Of a stretch of 64,000 nucleotides of DNA, positions 16,803 to 25,254 are shown piece by piece (the first letter of the stretch is position 1; each line of letters starts with the position of its first letter). Position numbers and translations under genes: made by a program. The notes below the pieces were generated by a model. That model searched no databases, was not told where the DNA came from, and saw nothing but the letters and a program-made list of their open reading frames with translations. Where the stretch lies: the NCBI GenBank assembly GCA_022511345.1, contig JAFLRR010000003.1, positions 1 through 64,000 of the forward strand. The letters run 5' to 3'. The DNA is from Alistipes sp. Lineage in GTDB: Bacteria > Bacteroidota > Bacteroidia > Bacteroidales > Rikenellaceae.

Positions 16803-17726
16803 ATGTTAGGTTTTTTTCTGGATAACGAGGCACCGGCAGGTCTGATCCTTCCCGACAGCGTGCAGAAGGCCAATGCCAAAGAGTTTGTAGAAAGGGTGTC
16901 CAACTTAGCCGATATGGACTATACTCAGCTGCTTAACACCCTTGTCGGCGAATTGGTATGGATTGGCGTGAAAATCATGGCCACGATGGCTGTGTGGATT
17001 GTCGGCCGCTGGATTATCCGCCGAATCATCCGCATAGCTCGTGCAGCTTTCGAGCGCCGCAATGTCGAGGCGTCGCTGCGCATATTCCTCGACAACATGA
17101 TTCGCGTGGTTCTCTCGACTCTGCTTATCCTCACCGTGGTGCAGATGCTCGGCGTGAACATGACCACCATTGTGGCACTCTTCGCTTCGGCTACTCTGGC
17201 CATAGGCATGGCCTTGAGCGGTACGTTCCAGAATTTTGCAGGCGGAGTTATGATTCTGCTGCTCAAGCCATACCGTGTAGGCGACTACATCACCGCGCAG
17301 GGGCAGTCGGGTACGGTGACGCAAATCAAACTCTTTTCAACCCAGATTCGCACGACCGACAACCGCACCATCTATATCCCCAACAGTTCGATCTCGACCT
17401 CCATCATCGACAACTACTCCGAGGCGCCCGTGCGCCGTGTCGATATTACGGTCGGCATCCCTTACGGCACCGATATAGATGTTGCCCGCACTGAGATTCT
17501 GGCCATCTGCAACGCCGACGAACGCGTTCTTGCGGAGCCGGCCGCTCCCGTAGTGCTGGTAGCGGAGCTGGCCGACAGCTCAGTGAAGCTGTTTGTGCGC
17601 GTGTGGGTCAATACGGCCGACTATTGGGATGTATTCTACTCGCTCAACGAACGAATCTATACCATTCTGCCGCAGAAGGGCATCGAGTTCCCGTTCCCGC
17701 AGCTGGATGTAACCATCAAGAAATAA
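16803..17726 (+). CDS. Small-conductance mechanosensitive channel (MscS family)
   Basis: About 307 residues. Three membrane segments are followed by the pore helix region (ASATLAIGMALSGTFQNFAGG, split as ATLAIGMALSG and TFQNFAGG) and the cytoplasmic beta domain beginning KPYRVGDYI, with the conserved PNS segment (IYIPNSSIS). It should relieve osmotic downshock as a heptamer in the inner membrane. The ATG at 16803 is used because a -7 box occupies the region encoding the extra N-terminus. A lipoprotein gene follows 23 bases later. Confidence 0.9.
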   Translation: MLGFFLDNEAPAGLILPDSVQKANAKEFVERVSNLADMDYTQLLNTLVGELVWIGVKIMATMAVWIVGRWIIRRIIRIARAAFERRNVEASLRIFLDNMIRVVLSTLLILTVVQMLGVNMTTIVALFASATLAIGMALSGTFQNFAGGVMILLLKPYRVGDYITAQGQSGTVTQIKLFSTQIRTTDNRTIYIPNSSISTSIIDNYSEAPVRRVDITVGIPYGTDIDVARTEILAICNADERVLAEPAAPVVLVAELADSSVKLFVRVWVNTADYWDVFYSLNERIYTILPQKGIEFPFPQLDVTIKK

Positions 17727-17749
17727 CAATTTAACACAACTTATTGACA

Positions 17750-18304
17750 ATGAAAAAAATCATTTATCTGTTTGCAGCCATGGCCATAGCCGGCGCTGCA
17801 GCTTCGTGTAACGAGAACCTGGGTCCCGAGTACACCTACACCCCGCAACTGTCCAACTTCTCCGTATCGCCTGCTGTCGAGCCTTTCGTCGAGCCCGGAG
17901 CATCGGTAGAGAAGGTAATAGAGTATCAGCCTGTCTCTTTCACCGGCAACTTCACCAACCTCTACGGAACCTCGAACGTATATGTCGTATGGCGCTACGC
18001 TGAGGCGTATGAGCTTGAGGACAAGAGCAGCAGCGAGATCAGCGAAATATGGCTCAAGAAGTGGCGCGAGACCTCCGAGGCCGAGGCCAAGAATCTGCAG
18101 CGTCTCTACACGTGGGAATATGCTCCCGTCGATGCCGCTCCCTTCTCGCTGTCCATTCCCGGCTATGCCGAGGGTACCGTCGTTCAGTACACCTTCGGTT
18201 ATGCCAACAGCTATAACCGCGGCTATGATATTTCGTTCGGCAATGGCGGCAATCCCTATGAGTACACCGTCGTAGCGGCTGAACCCATACTTCCCGAGGA
18301 GTAA
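17750..18304 (+). CDS. Uncharacterised lipoprotein
   Basis: A 184-residue protein with a lipoprotein signal (KKIIYLFAAMAIAGAAASC). The mature part is beta-rich with many aromatic and acidic residues and no recognised motif. ATG 17750 is preferred over a TTG two codons upstream. It lies 23 bases after mscS and 5 bases before the DUF5606 gene, so it probably shares their transcript. I do not recognise the family; function unknown. Confidence 0.65.
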   Translation: MKKIIYLFAAMAIAGAAASCNENLGPEYTYTPQLSNFSVSPAVEPFVEPGASVEKVIEYQPVSFTGNFTNLYGTSNVYVVWRYAEAYELEDKSSSEISEIWLKKWRETSEAEAKNLQRLYTWEYAPVDAAPFSLSIPGYAEGTVVQYTFGYANSYNRGYDISFGNGGNPYEYTVVAAEPILPEE

Positions 18305-18309
18305 CAGCC

Positions 18310-18723
18310 ATGGAACTCAAGGATATACTCGTAATTTCGGGACAACCGGGCCTCTACAAATACGTAGCCCGTTCGGTCCGCGGCGTGATTGTCGAGTCGC
18401 TGGCCGACGGCAAGCGTTCGAATGCCGCATCGGCTTCGAGAATGATGAGCTCGCTGACCGAGATATCGATTTACACCGAGGGCGAGGATGTGCCTTTAGC
18501 CAATGTCCTCACCTCGCTCTACGAGCATGCCTCCGGCAAGGAGACCATCTCTCACAAGGAGTCGCCCGAGACACTCAAGGCTCTCTTCGCCGAGGTGCTT
18601 CCCGACTATGACCGCGAGCGCGTGCATGTTTCGGACATCCGCAAGGTCGTGGCGTGGTACAATATCCTCGTTAAGGCCGGCATGACCGAATTCAAACTGC
18701 CCGACGAAAACGAAGAGGAGTAA
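18310..18723 (+). CDS. DUF5606 conserved Bacteroidota protein
   Basis: A 137-residue cytosolic protein (no signal or membrane segment) starting MELKDILVISGQPGLYK, the conserved N-terminal block of DUF5606. The C-terminus is acidic and ends DENEEE. The family is widespread in Bacteroidota and has no known biochemical role to my knowledge. It follows the lipoprotein gene by 5 bases and precedes a strong terminator, so it ends the operon. Confidence 0.8.
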   Translation: MELKDILVISGQPGLYKYVARSVRGVIVESLADGKRSNAASASRMMSSLTEISIYTEGEDVPLANVLTSLYEHASGKETISHKESPETLKALFAEVLPDYDRERVHVSDIRKVVAWYNILVKAGMTEFKLPDENEEE

Positions 18724-18743
18724 ACCTTTTATGTGACTATGAT

Positions 18744-18780
18744 AAACGGGGCGACCGCAAGGCCGCCCCGTTTGTTTGTT
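18744..18780 (+). terminator. Rho-independent terminator after the DUF5606 gene
   Basis: A 10-bp stem (18744-18753 with 18764-18773) with a 10-base loop, ending in a T-rich tail (TTTGTTTGTT). Confidence 0.75.
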
Positions 18781-18795
18781 CACAGAAACGAGTCG

Positions 18796-20577
18796 CTACA
18801 TCCGTTCCGGCACCTCTATGCCCAGCAGCGACATGGCCTGGCGTATGGTCGCTGCCACCTGCTCGGATAGTTGCAGGCGCAGCTGGCGCACTGCGGAATT
18901 CTCTTCGCGCAAAATGGGGGTGTCGTGATAGTATCCGTTGTAGCTCTTGGCCAGCTCGTAGGCATAGGCGCCGATAATCGAAGGCGCGAAGTTGGCTGCA
19001 GCAGCCGCCACGGTGTCGGGATACTCGGTCAGTTTCTTTATCAGCTCTATTTCGGCAGGAAGACAAGTCGCCGTGCTTGCCGAAACAGTGCCTGCACCGC
19101 TTTCGGCGGCTTTGCGCAGCACGGAGCGTATACGTGCATGGGTGTACTGGATGAAGGGGCCCGTGTTGCCGTTGAAGTCTATCGACTCGCGCGGGTTGAA
19201 GAGCATGGTCTTCTTGGGGTCGACCTTGAGTATGAAATATTTAAGTGCTCCGAGTCCCACCATTCGTGCTGTTTCGGCAGCCTCCTCAGGGGTGTATTCG
19301 GCCTGCTTGCCTGCCTCCTCGGCAATCTCGCGGGCTGTCTTTATCATCTCCTCAATGAGGTCGTCGGCATCGACTACGGTGCCCTCGCGCGACTTCATCT
19401 TGCCCTCGGGCAGCTCAACCATTCCGTATGAGAGGTGGAATATGTTGTCGCTCCACTCGTATCCGAGCTTCTTGAGCACGAGCTTCAAGACCTGGAAGTG
19501 GTAGTTCTGCTCGTTGCCGACCACATAAATCATGTCGTCGAGCGAGTTCTCCTCGAATCGGCGCAGGGCTGTGCCCAGGTCCTGTGTCATATAGACCGAA
19601 GTTCCGTCGCCGCGCAGCAGCAGCTTCTGGTCCAGTCCGTCGGCCGTAAGGTCTATCCACACCGAGTTGTCATCCTTGCGGAAGAATATGCCTTTGGCCA
19701 GACCCTCCTCCACGATGCTCTTGCCGAGAAGATAGGTCTGCGATTCGTAGTAGATCTTGTCGAAGTCGACGCCCATGGCCTTGTACGTGGCCTCGAATCC
19801 TTCATAGACCCAGCCATTCATCCGCTCCCACAGTGCATACACCTCGGGGTCTTTGGCCTCCCATTTGCGCAACATCTCCTGCGCGGCAGCCATTATCGGA
19901 GCGCTTTTCTTGGCCTCCTCCTCGCTCTTGCCTGCGGCTACGAGCTCGGCAATCTGAGCCTTGTAGTGCTTGTCGAACTCGACATAGTATTTACCCACCA
20001 GATGGTCGCCCTTCATGCCCGAACTTTCGGGCGTCTCGCCGTTGCCGTAGAGCTGCCAGGCCAGCATAGACTTGCAGATGTGTATTCCGCGGTCGTTGAC
20101 CAGGTTGACCTTGATGACTCTGTTGCCGGCAGCCTCGAGTATGCGAGCCACCGAGTAACCGAGCAGGTTGTTGCGTATGTGTCCTAAGTGCAGGGGCTTG
20201 TTGGTGTTGGGCGACGAGTACTCAATCATTATCGTGCGGCCGGTCGAAGGAGCCTGGCCGAAATCGCCCGCGGCATACATCTGCTCGAAGCGCGCAGCCC
20301 AGAATGCGGGCGAGAGCGTCAGGTTCAGGAAGCCCTTGATTACGTTGAAGCTCTCGATTTCGGGTACGTCGGCCGCGAGCTTTTCGCCCATCTCCATGGC
20401 TGTCGCCTCGGGTGACTTGCGGCTGCGGCGCAGCAGCGGGAATACCACCAGCGTGTAGTCGCCTTCGAACTCCTTGCGTGTCTTCTGAATCTGTAAAAGC
20501 TCGTCTCCGGCTTTGCCGTAGAGCGAGTCGGCCGCGCGAGTGGCCGCTTCCGAAATAAAGGCTTCGATATTCATCAT
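18796..20577 (-). CDS. argS: Arginyl-tRNA synthetase
   Basis: A 593-residue class I synthetase charging tRNA-Arg. It has the N-terminal Add1 domain (residues 1 to about 110), the HIGH signature as HLGHIRNNLLG near residue 130, a KMSKS-equivalent loop KMKSREGT, and a C-terminal DALR anticodon-binding domain ending in SLLGIEVPERM. Length matches the family. It is a single-gene unit with a promoter overlapping that of the divergent dus gene. Confidence 0.95.
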   Translation of the reverse strand: MMNIEAFISEAATRAADSLYGKAGDELLQIQKTRKEFEGDYTLVVFPLLRRSRKSPEATAMEMGEKLAADVPEIESFNVIKGFLNLTLSPAFWAARFEQMYAAGDFGQAPSTGRTIMIEYSSPNTNKPLHLGHIRNNLLGYSVARILEAAGNRVIKVNLVNDRGIHICKSMLAWQLYGNGETPESSGMKGDHLVGKYYVEFDKHYKAQIAELVAAGKSEEEAKKSAPIMAAAQEMLRKWEAKDPEVYALWERMNGWVYEGFEATYKAMGVDFDKIYYESQTYLLGKSIVEEGLAKGIFFRKDDNSVWIDLTADGLDQKLLLRGDGTSVYMTQDLGTALRRFEENSLDDMIYVVGNEQNYHFQVLKLVLKKLGYEWSDNIFHLSYGMVELPEGKMKSREGTVVDADDLIEEMIKTAREIAEEAGKQAEYTPEEAAETARMVGLGALKYFILKVDPKKTMLFNPRESIDFNGNTGPFIQYTHARIRSVLRKAAESGAGTVSASTATCLPAEIELIKKLTEYPDTVAAAAANFAPSIIGAYAYELAKSYNGYYHDTPILREENSAVRQLRLQLSEQVAATIRQAMSLLGIEVPERM

Positions 20578-20602
20578 AGCAAACTCGTCTCAAAAATATC
20601 TG

Positions 20603-20632
20603 CAAATTTAGCGTTTTCTTGCGGAATTACAA
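20603..20632 (-). promoter_or_regulatory. Promoter of argS
   Basis: On the minus strand: TTG (20632-20630), a 19-bp spacer and TAAATTTG (20610-20603), with the start codon 25 bases further on. Confidence 0.6.
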
Positions 20633-20633
20633 C

Positions 20634-20641
20634 TAACTTTG
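20634..20641 (+). promoter_or_regulatory. Probable -7 element of dus
   Basis: TAACTTTG matches TAnnTTTG, 20 bases before the dus start. It directly abuts the argS promoter on the other strand. Confidence 0.5.
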
Positions 20642-20661
20642 CTGCCGTAAACCGCGCTAAG

Positions 20662-21684
20662 ATGAAAATCGGCAACATAGATCTCGGCGACAAGCCGCTG
20701 TTCCTGGCTCCCATGGACGATGTGACTGACCCGTCGTTCCGCTACATGTGCAAACGTTTCGGCGCCGACATGGTCTATACCGAATTCATATCATCCGACG
20801 GTTTGATGCACGACGCTGCCAAGAGCATCGCCAAGATGCGCATCAACGACTTCGAACGTCCCGTGGGAATACAGATCTACGGCAACCAGATCGAACCCAT
20901 GGTCGAAGCGGCCCGCATGGCCGAGGCCGCCGGACCGGACCTTGTCGACATAAATTTCGGCTGTCCGATGAAGAAGATTGCCGGACGCGGAGCAGGCTCG
21001 GGCATGATGCGCGACGTGCCGCTCATGGTCGAGATGACGCGCCGCATAGTCGATGCGGTCCATATACCGGTGACGGTCAAAACCCGTCTTGGCTGGGACG
21101 ACGAGTCGAAGAATATCGAGGAGATAGCCCTGCGCCTGCAGGATACGGGCATTGCCGCCCTGACGATTCACGGGCGCACGCGCGCGCAGATTTACAAAGG
21201 GGCTGCCGACTGGACCCTGATAGGCAAGGTGCGCAACAATCCCGCTATCCGCATACCCATCATAGGCAACGGCGATGTCGACTCGGGCCCTCGCGCGGCC
21301 GAGATGTTCGACCGCTATGGTGTCGACGGCGTGATGATAGGCCGTGCGACCTATGGCCGTCCGTGGATATTCCGCGAGGCGCGCCACTTCATCCAGACGG
21401 GCGAACTGCTGCCGCAGCCCGACGTTCGCGAGCGCGTGGCCATAGCCCGCGAGCATCTATCCAAGTCGCTGGAAGTCAAGGGTGAACGCGTGGGCGTGCT
21501 GGAGATGCGCCGCCATCTTACCAACTATTTCAAGGGCCTGCCCGATTTTAAGCCCGTGCGCCAGCGACTGGTTACGGAGGATAACCCTGCGGAGCTCTTT
21601 GCGCTGCTCGATCTCATCGCCGAGCAGTGGGGCGACTACGATGCTGCGGCTATGGTGCCCTCGCCCCTGTCGCACGATATCTGA
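20662..21684 (+). CDS. dus: tRNA-dihydrouridine synthase (DusB-like)
   Basis: A 340-residue flavoenzyme that reduces uridines in tRNA D-loops. It is a TIM-barrel with the FMN-binding start FLAPMDDVTDPSFR, the catalytic Cys in INFGCPMKK, and downstream RNA/FMN motifs TIHGRTR and IIGNGDV. The usual APMAGVTD is APMDDVTD here. It is probably monocistronic. Assignment to DusB rather than another Dus subfamily is approximate. Confidence 0.92.
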   Translation: MKIGNIDLGDKPLFLAPMDDVTDPSFRYMCKRFGADMVYTEFISSDGLMHDAAKSIAKMRINDFERPVGIQIYGNQIEPMVEAARMAEAAGPDLVDINFGCPMKKIAGRGAGSGMMRDVPLMVEMTRRIVDAVHIPVTVKTRLGWDDESKNIEEIALRLQDTGIAALTIHGRTRAQIYKGAADWTLIGKVRNNPAIRIPIIGNGDVDSGPRAAEMFDRYGVDGVMIGRATYGRPWIFREARHFIQTGELLPQPDVRERVAIAREHLSKSLEVKGERVGVLEMRRHLTNYFKGLPDFKPVRQRLVTEDNPAELFALLDLIAEQWGDYDAAAMVPSPLSHDI

Positions 21685-21744
21685 TTCGAATCTCTTGGCG
21701 TGATTGTTGCGGATTCGCAGCGGTAAGTATAAATTTTAACCGCT

Positions 21745-22647
21745 ATGAATTTTCAACGAATTACACTCCCTTTAATTGCCATGAGCATTGCAGTCGCAGC
21801 CTCGGCGCGGACTCACTGTTCGGATGAGAACCCTGTCGGCGGCCGCGATGCCCGCACGGCAAAAACAGCATCGGCACAGACCGGTACAACACAGACCTGC
21901 CAGGCCGATACGGTGATGCTGTCGAAGTATACCGACGGCGATTATACCGTTTGCCGCATGCTCGTGCACGACGGCACGCCGCACTCGTCGCAGCACGATG
22001 TGATGTATGCCATCGGCAAGTCGGACGTGGTGCGCAATATGAAGGACAACGCAGCCGAACTCAATGATATAGCAAGTTATGTCGATGCGCATCCCGCCGA
22101 TTCGCTGTGCCACGTGCAGTCGATAATCATCATAGGCTACGCCTCGCCCGACGGTCCCGAGACTTTCAACCGTACGCTTGCTGCGGCGCGTGCCCGCAAT
22201 TTTGCAACCTATCTGGTCAAGAATTATCCCGACTCCAAGCGCTACAAAACTACCGTCGACTCGCGTCCGCTGGCATGGACCGCATGCCGCAGTGCTGTGG
22301 CTTCGTCGGCCGTGCCCATGCGCAACGAGGTTCTGGCTGTCATCGACGGCAACATTCCCGATGCCGAGAAGGAGCGCCGACTTAAGCGCATGCCCGAGGC
22401 GTGGAACTATCTTGCTGCCAACATATTGCCTGCCATGCGGCGTGTCGACGTGACGATGAACTACGACCGCGACAGGGTAGTGACCTCGCGCACGCTCAAC
22501 GCCCGCCGGCCCGATGCCGTATTCATCGAGGTGATCGAGCGCGACCAGGTTGACGAGTGCGCACAGAACAACCAGTGCTGCTGCGAGCCTGTCGAGGCGC
22601 AGTACGACGGCATCATCGTGGAGCTGTTCGGCAATCCTGACGAATGA
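21745..22647 (+). CDS. Secreted OmpA-like domain protein
   Basis: A 300-residue protein with signal peptide MNFQRITLPLIAMSIAVAASA. The central part (residues about 125-170) has an OmpA-like pattern: IIIIGYASPDGPETFN followed by an Asn and RARNFATYL, the type of fold that contacts peptidoglycan or forms part of DUF3868-type envelope proteins. The C-terminus is Cys-rich (CAQNNQCCCE). No beta-barrel precedes the domain, so it may be a periplasmic adaptor. The precise role is unknown. Confidence 0.6.
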   Translation: MNFQRITLPLIAMSIAVAASARTHCSDENPVGGRDARTAKTASAQTGTTQTCQADTVMLSKYTDGDYTVCRMLVHDGTPHSSQHDVMYAIGKSDVVRNMKDNAAELNDIASYVDAHPADSLCHVQSIIIIGYASPDGPETFNRTLAAARARNFATYLVKNYPDSKRYKTTVDSRPLAWTACRSAVASSAVPMRNEVLAVIDGNIPDAEKERRLKRMPEAWNYLAANILPAMRRVDVTMNYDRDRVVTSRTLNARRPDAVFIEVIERDQVDECAQNNQCCCEPVEAQYDGIIVELFGNPDE

Positions 22648-22693
22648 TGCCCCTTTGGAGAGTGAAAAAATATGATAATCGAAAATGATTTCT

Positions 22694-22701
22694 TATCTTT
22701 G
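22694..22701 (+). promoter_or_regulatory. Probable -7 element of the small conserved gene
   Basis: TATCTTTG matches TAnnTTTG, 30 bases before the start at 22732. No -33 box was found at a suitable distance. Confidence 0.5.
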
Positions 22702-22731
22702 TAGTCGGAAAAACCGTAAACATAAACCGAT

Positions 22732-23022
22732 ATGGCAAATTTAAGAAATCTTAAGAAGGAGATAGACTACCGTCTCGAAGAGGTTGTTTTCGACTGCGAC
22801 ATGGCCATCTGTTTCCAGCCCTCGAAAGAGGAGACCATTTTCGCAATCATGCAGGAGGCTGTAGCAGTGCGCAACGCCCTCTACATCAAGGCCAACAATC
22901 CTGCTGAGCCTCACAATCGTTCGCTTGTGCGCAAGCACTATGCAGCTCTGCGCACCGAGATGGTCGAGGCTTACGAGAAGCTCTGCGAGAAGCTGAGCGC
23001 CGTTAACGGCGAGAACAAGTAG
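22732..23022 (+). CDS. Small helical conserved protein
   Basis: A 96-residue, mostly helical, soluble protein starting MANLRNLKKEIDYRLEEVVF. The even charge pattern and lack of signal peptide suggest a cytosolic protein. Own promoter and terminator make it monocistronic. I recognise it only as a Bacteroidales-type conserved hypothetical; no function is proposed. Confidence 0.7.
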   Translation: MANLRNLKKEIDYRLEEVVFDCDMAICFQPSKEETIFAIMQEAVAVRNALYIKANNPAEPHNRSLVRKHYAALRTEMVEAYEKLCEKLSAVNGENK

Positions 23023-23047
23023 GGTAGAGCGCTCCGCTCTTTACAGC

Positions 23048-23086
23048 ATCGGCTGCTGAACACCGTTCAGCAGCCGATATTTTATT
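23048..23086 (+). terminator. Rho-independent terminator after the small conserved gene
   Basis: A perfect 13-bp stem (23048-23060 with 23066-23078), 5-base loop, then a T-rich tail. Confidence 0.85.
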
Positions 23087-23101
23087 GTCCTTGAGCACGT
23101 G

Positions 23102-23851
23102 TCAGTGCTTGTGCAACACTGTGTGAGGGATATCGCCGTGCGAGATGATTTGCAGCGGGCAGTCGTAGTTCTGCAGCTGCTCCTCGGTTATTACATTCGA
23201 GTCGTGACGATGCACGTGTCTGTTCACGCATACTATGCTGCGCACTACACTGGTTATCGTGCCCAGGTCGTGCGACACCATCACTATGGCCATGCGGCTG
23301 CTGAGCTCCTGAAGCAGAGCGTAGAGCTCTTTCTCGAACTTGTTGTCTACGTAGGTGGTAGGCTCGTCGAGAATAAGCAGGCGCGGTTCGGATATTATGG
23401 CGCGGCAGAGCATCGCGCGCTGCATCTGTCCGCCCGAAATTTCGCCTATGGGCTTGTCGGCCGTGTCGGCTATGCCGGCCGATTCGAGCAGTTCATGCGC
23501 GAGCTTCATATCCTTGCGGGTGTACCGGTGAAGAAATCCGTGCGATGACTGCAGCCCCGACAATACCGTCTCGAGCACCGATATGGGAAAGGCTCTGTCG
23601 AAGGTCGAAATTTGGGGCATGTAACCAATCAGCCTCTCCCCGTCACGGTACAACTCGGGCGAGAGCCGCACCTGTCCGGTGAAGGGTACATTGCCGAGCA
23701 TGGCATTGACCAGCGTAGTCTTGCCTCCGCCATTGGGGCCTATGATGCCGATGAAATCGTCATGGCGAATGTCGAGGTCGACATCCTCCAGCGCCGTGCG
23801 GCCGTCGTATGCCACCGATACGCCGCGCATCTCTATCAAATTGCCGCTCAT
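23102..23851 (-). CDS. znuC: Zinc/manganese-type ABC transporter ATPase (ZnuC-like)
   Basis: A 249-residue ABC ATPase. It has Walker A GPNGGGKTT, signature ISGGQMQRA, Walker B LLILDEPT and H-loop VSHD. The C-terminus is His-rich (HVHRHD, HKH), in line with a metal transporter. ATG 23851 overlaps the znuA stop in an ATGA arrangement, so translation is coupled; upstream in-frame starts lie inside znuA. No permease gene follows: the next gene downstream is convergent. Confidence 0.88.
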   Translation of the reverse strand: MSGNLIEMRGVSVAYDGRTALEDVDLDIRHDDFIGIIGPNGGGKTTLVNAMLGNVPFTGQVRLSPELYRDGERLIGYMPQISTFDRAFPISVLETVLSGLQSSHGFLHRYTRKDMKLAHELLESAGIADTADKPIGEISGGQMQRAMLCRAIISEPRLLILDEPTTYVDNKFEKELYALLQELSSRMAIVMVSHDLGTITSVVRSIVCVNRHVHRHDSNVITEEQLQNYDCPLQIISHGDIPHTVLHKH

Positions 23852-24705
23852 TCGGTTATCAATCGTGTTATCTCTCTTATGTTGTCCGATAGGGCAGGCG
23901 CCAGCGGGTCGAACTCGACACATTCGGCGCCTATGTCGTCTGCGATTATTTCAACGGACGACTTAGGGAACTGCGACTGGTAGAATACTCGGCGTACGCC
24001 GTTCTCGCGGGCACGTTCGATAACCTCGCCCAGATGCTTTGCCGCAGGCTCCTTGCCGTCGTGCTCGACTGCAATCTGCTCCATGCCGTAGTCGCGGGCG
24101 AAGTAGGTCAGGGCAGGGTGGAAGACCACGAAGCATTTGCGAGCGCTCGCCGCACAGGCCGCTGCGCACTCCTCGTCCAGCTGTCGCAGCTTGTCGGCAT
24201 ATGCGTCGTAGCGAATTTCGTATTTCACCGAATCGGGGTAGCGGGCCATTATGGCTTCGAATGCATTGCGCGCCATCGTGGCCAGCTCGCGCGGAGCGGT
24301 CCATACATGAGGGTCTGCACCGTGTGCATGGGCGTGATGATGGCCTTCGTGAACATGCGAGCAGGTTCCCTCTATCAGCTCTATGCCGCAGCTGAGGTCA
24401 ACGACCTTTTCGGGATTGTCGACACGCGAAACCAGTGAGTTCTCAAAATCTATAAGACCTGTCGAGAGTATGAATTGCGCGCGGTTCAGTGCTATAAACT
24501 GCCGTGGCGTGGGCTCGAATGTCTCGGGGCTTGCGCCGGCCGGTACGAGCACCTCCACCGGAAAGTCGTCACCGGTTATGGCGTATACGATCTCCGCCAG
24601 CGGGGCTATAGTGACATATATAGTCCCGTCGGTGTCTGCGCTGCGGTCTGCTGCGCATCCTGCTGCAAGCGCTGCCGCCAGTATGATAGATGCAAGGCGT
24701 TTCAT
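23848..24705 (-). CDS. znuA: Zinc ABC transporter substrate-binding lipoprotein (ZnuA-like)
   Basis: A 285-residue cluster A-I metal-binding protein. A lipoprotein signal ends in LAAGC. Metal ligands are spread as in ZnuA (early TIAPLAEIVYAI, DPHVW, FHPAL, late VEFDPLA), and a His-rich loop (HVHEGHHHAHAHGADPH) sits before DPHVW, typical of zinc over manganese binding. ATG 24705 is chosen at the signal peptide; the longer frame upstream would cover the promoter. The transcript is predicted to begin almost at the ATG. Confidence 0.9.
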   Translation of the reverse strand: MKRLASIILAAALAAGCAADRSADTDGTIYVTIAPLAEIVYAITGDDFPVEVLVPAGASPETFEPTPRQFIALNRAQFILSTGLIDFENSLVSRVDNPEKVVDLSCGIELIEGTCSHVHEGHHHAHAHGADPHVWTAPRELATMARNAFEAIMARYPDSVKYEIRYDAYADKLRQLDEECAAACAASARKCFVVFHPALTYFARDYGMEQIAVEHDGKEPAAKHLGEVIERARENGVRRVFYQSQFPKSSVEIIADDIGAECVEFDPLAPALSDNIREITRLITE

Positions 24706-24709
24706 GACA

Positions 24710-24740
24710 CAAAGATAACTCATGCCGTGCGCAAAACAAA
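24710..24740 (-). promoter_or_regulatory. Promoter of znuA-znuC, nearly leaderless
   Basis: On the minus strand: TTTG (24740-24737), a 19-bp spacer and TATCTTTG (24717-24710). Only 4 bases separate the -7 box from the znuA ATG, so the 5' leader would be zero to a few bases. Confidence 0.75.
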
Positions 24741-24783
24741 ATTTTTTCGCCAGCACGACACCGCATCACCCGCCTGTGCATCG

Positions 24784-25254
24784 TCAGAGTTTCGAACCTG
24801 ACGCAGGATAACTGTTCCGGTATTCGTATCCGTAGTTGAAACAGAAATCTCTGATTTCATCTCTGCGGGCCAGCCTTACGAGATTGTAATCGTCCGTCAG
24901 TCGGACGCAATACATTATCTTCGGGCTGGATCCGATGAACTGGGCCGCTTCGAGAATTGCGGTGCGCCCGTCGAAGATGTCGAGTATTCCGATTATTATC
25001 TCCTCGTCGTCGGGGCGACGTGAGAATACATACACCTCTCCGGGTATGAGTTCGATGTCCGGGGAGTAGATGGAGAGGAATTCCTCTCTGTCGTATTGCA
25101 GACTCTCTGCGCCGCTCTGCTCTGTTGCGGAGAAGGGCTGCTCTGTTTCGGGGGTGGATATCGCCGTGGCAACGGTTGTCGTCTCTTCAGTTTGACTGTA
25201 GTTGCTTGGGCTCACGCCGTCATCTGCGGCATGGATGTCAATCTTGTTTCGCAT
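24784..25254 (-). CDS. Acidic orphan protein
   Basis: A 156-residue protein from ATG 25254 (a longer frame to 25314 has a poorer start). The first 70 residues are low-complexity, rich in Ser, Thr and Glu; the rest looks folded and beta-rich (LIPGEVYVFSRRPDDEEIIIG, seen as IPGEVYVFSRR, and RTAILEAAQFIG). No signal peptide or membrane segment. Codon use is compatible with a real gene. I recognise no family. It borders the AT-rich island and has no operon partner except possibly znuA, 78 bases downstream. Confidence 0.55.
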   Translation of the reverse strand: MRNKIDIHAADDGVSPSNYSQTEETTTVATAISTPETEQPFSATEQSGAESLQYDREEFLSIYSPDIELIPGEVYVFSRRPDDEEIIIGILDIFDGRTAILEAAQFIGSSPKIMYCVRLTDDYNLVRLARRDEIRDFCFNYGYEYRNSYPASGSKL

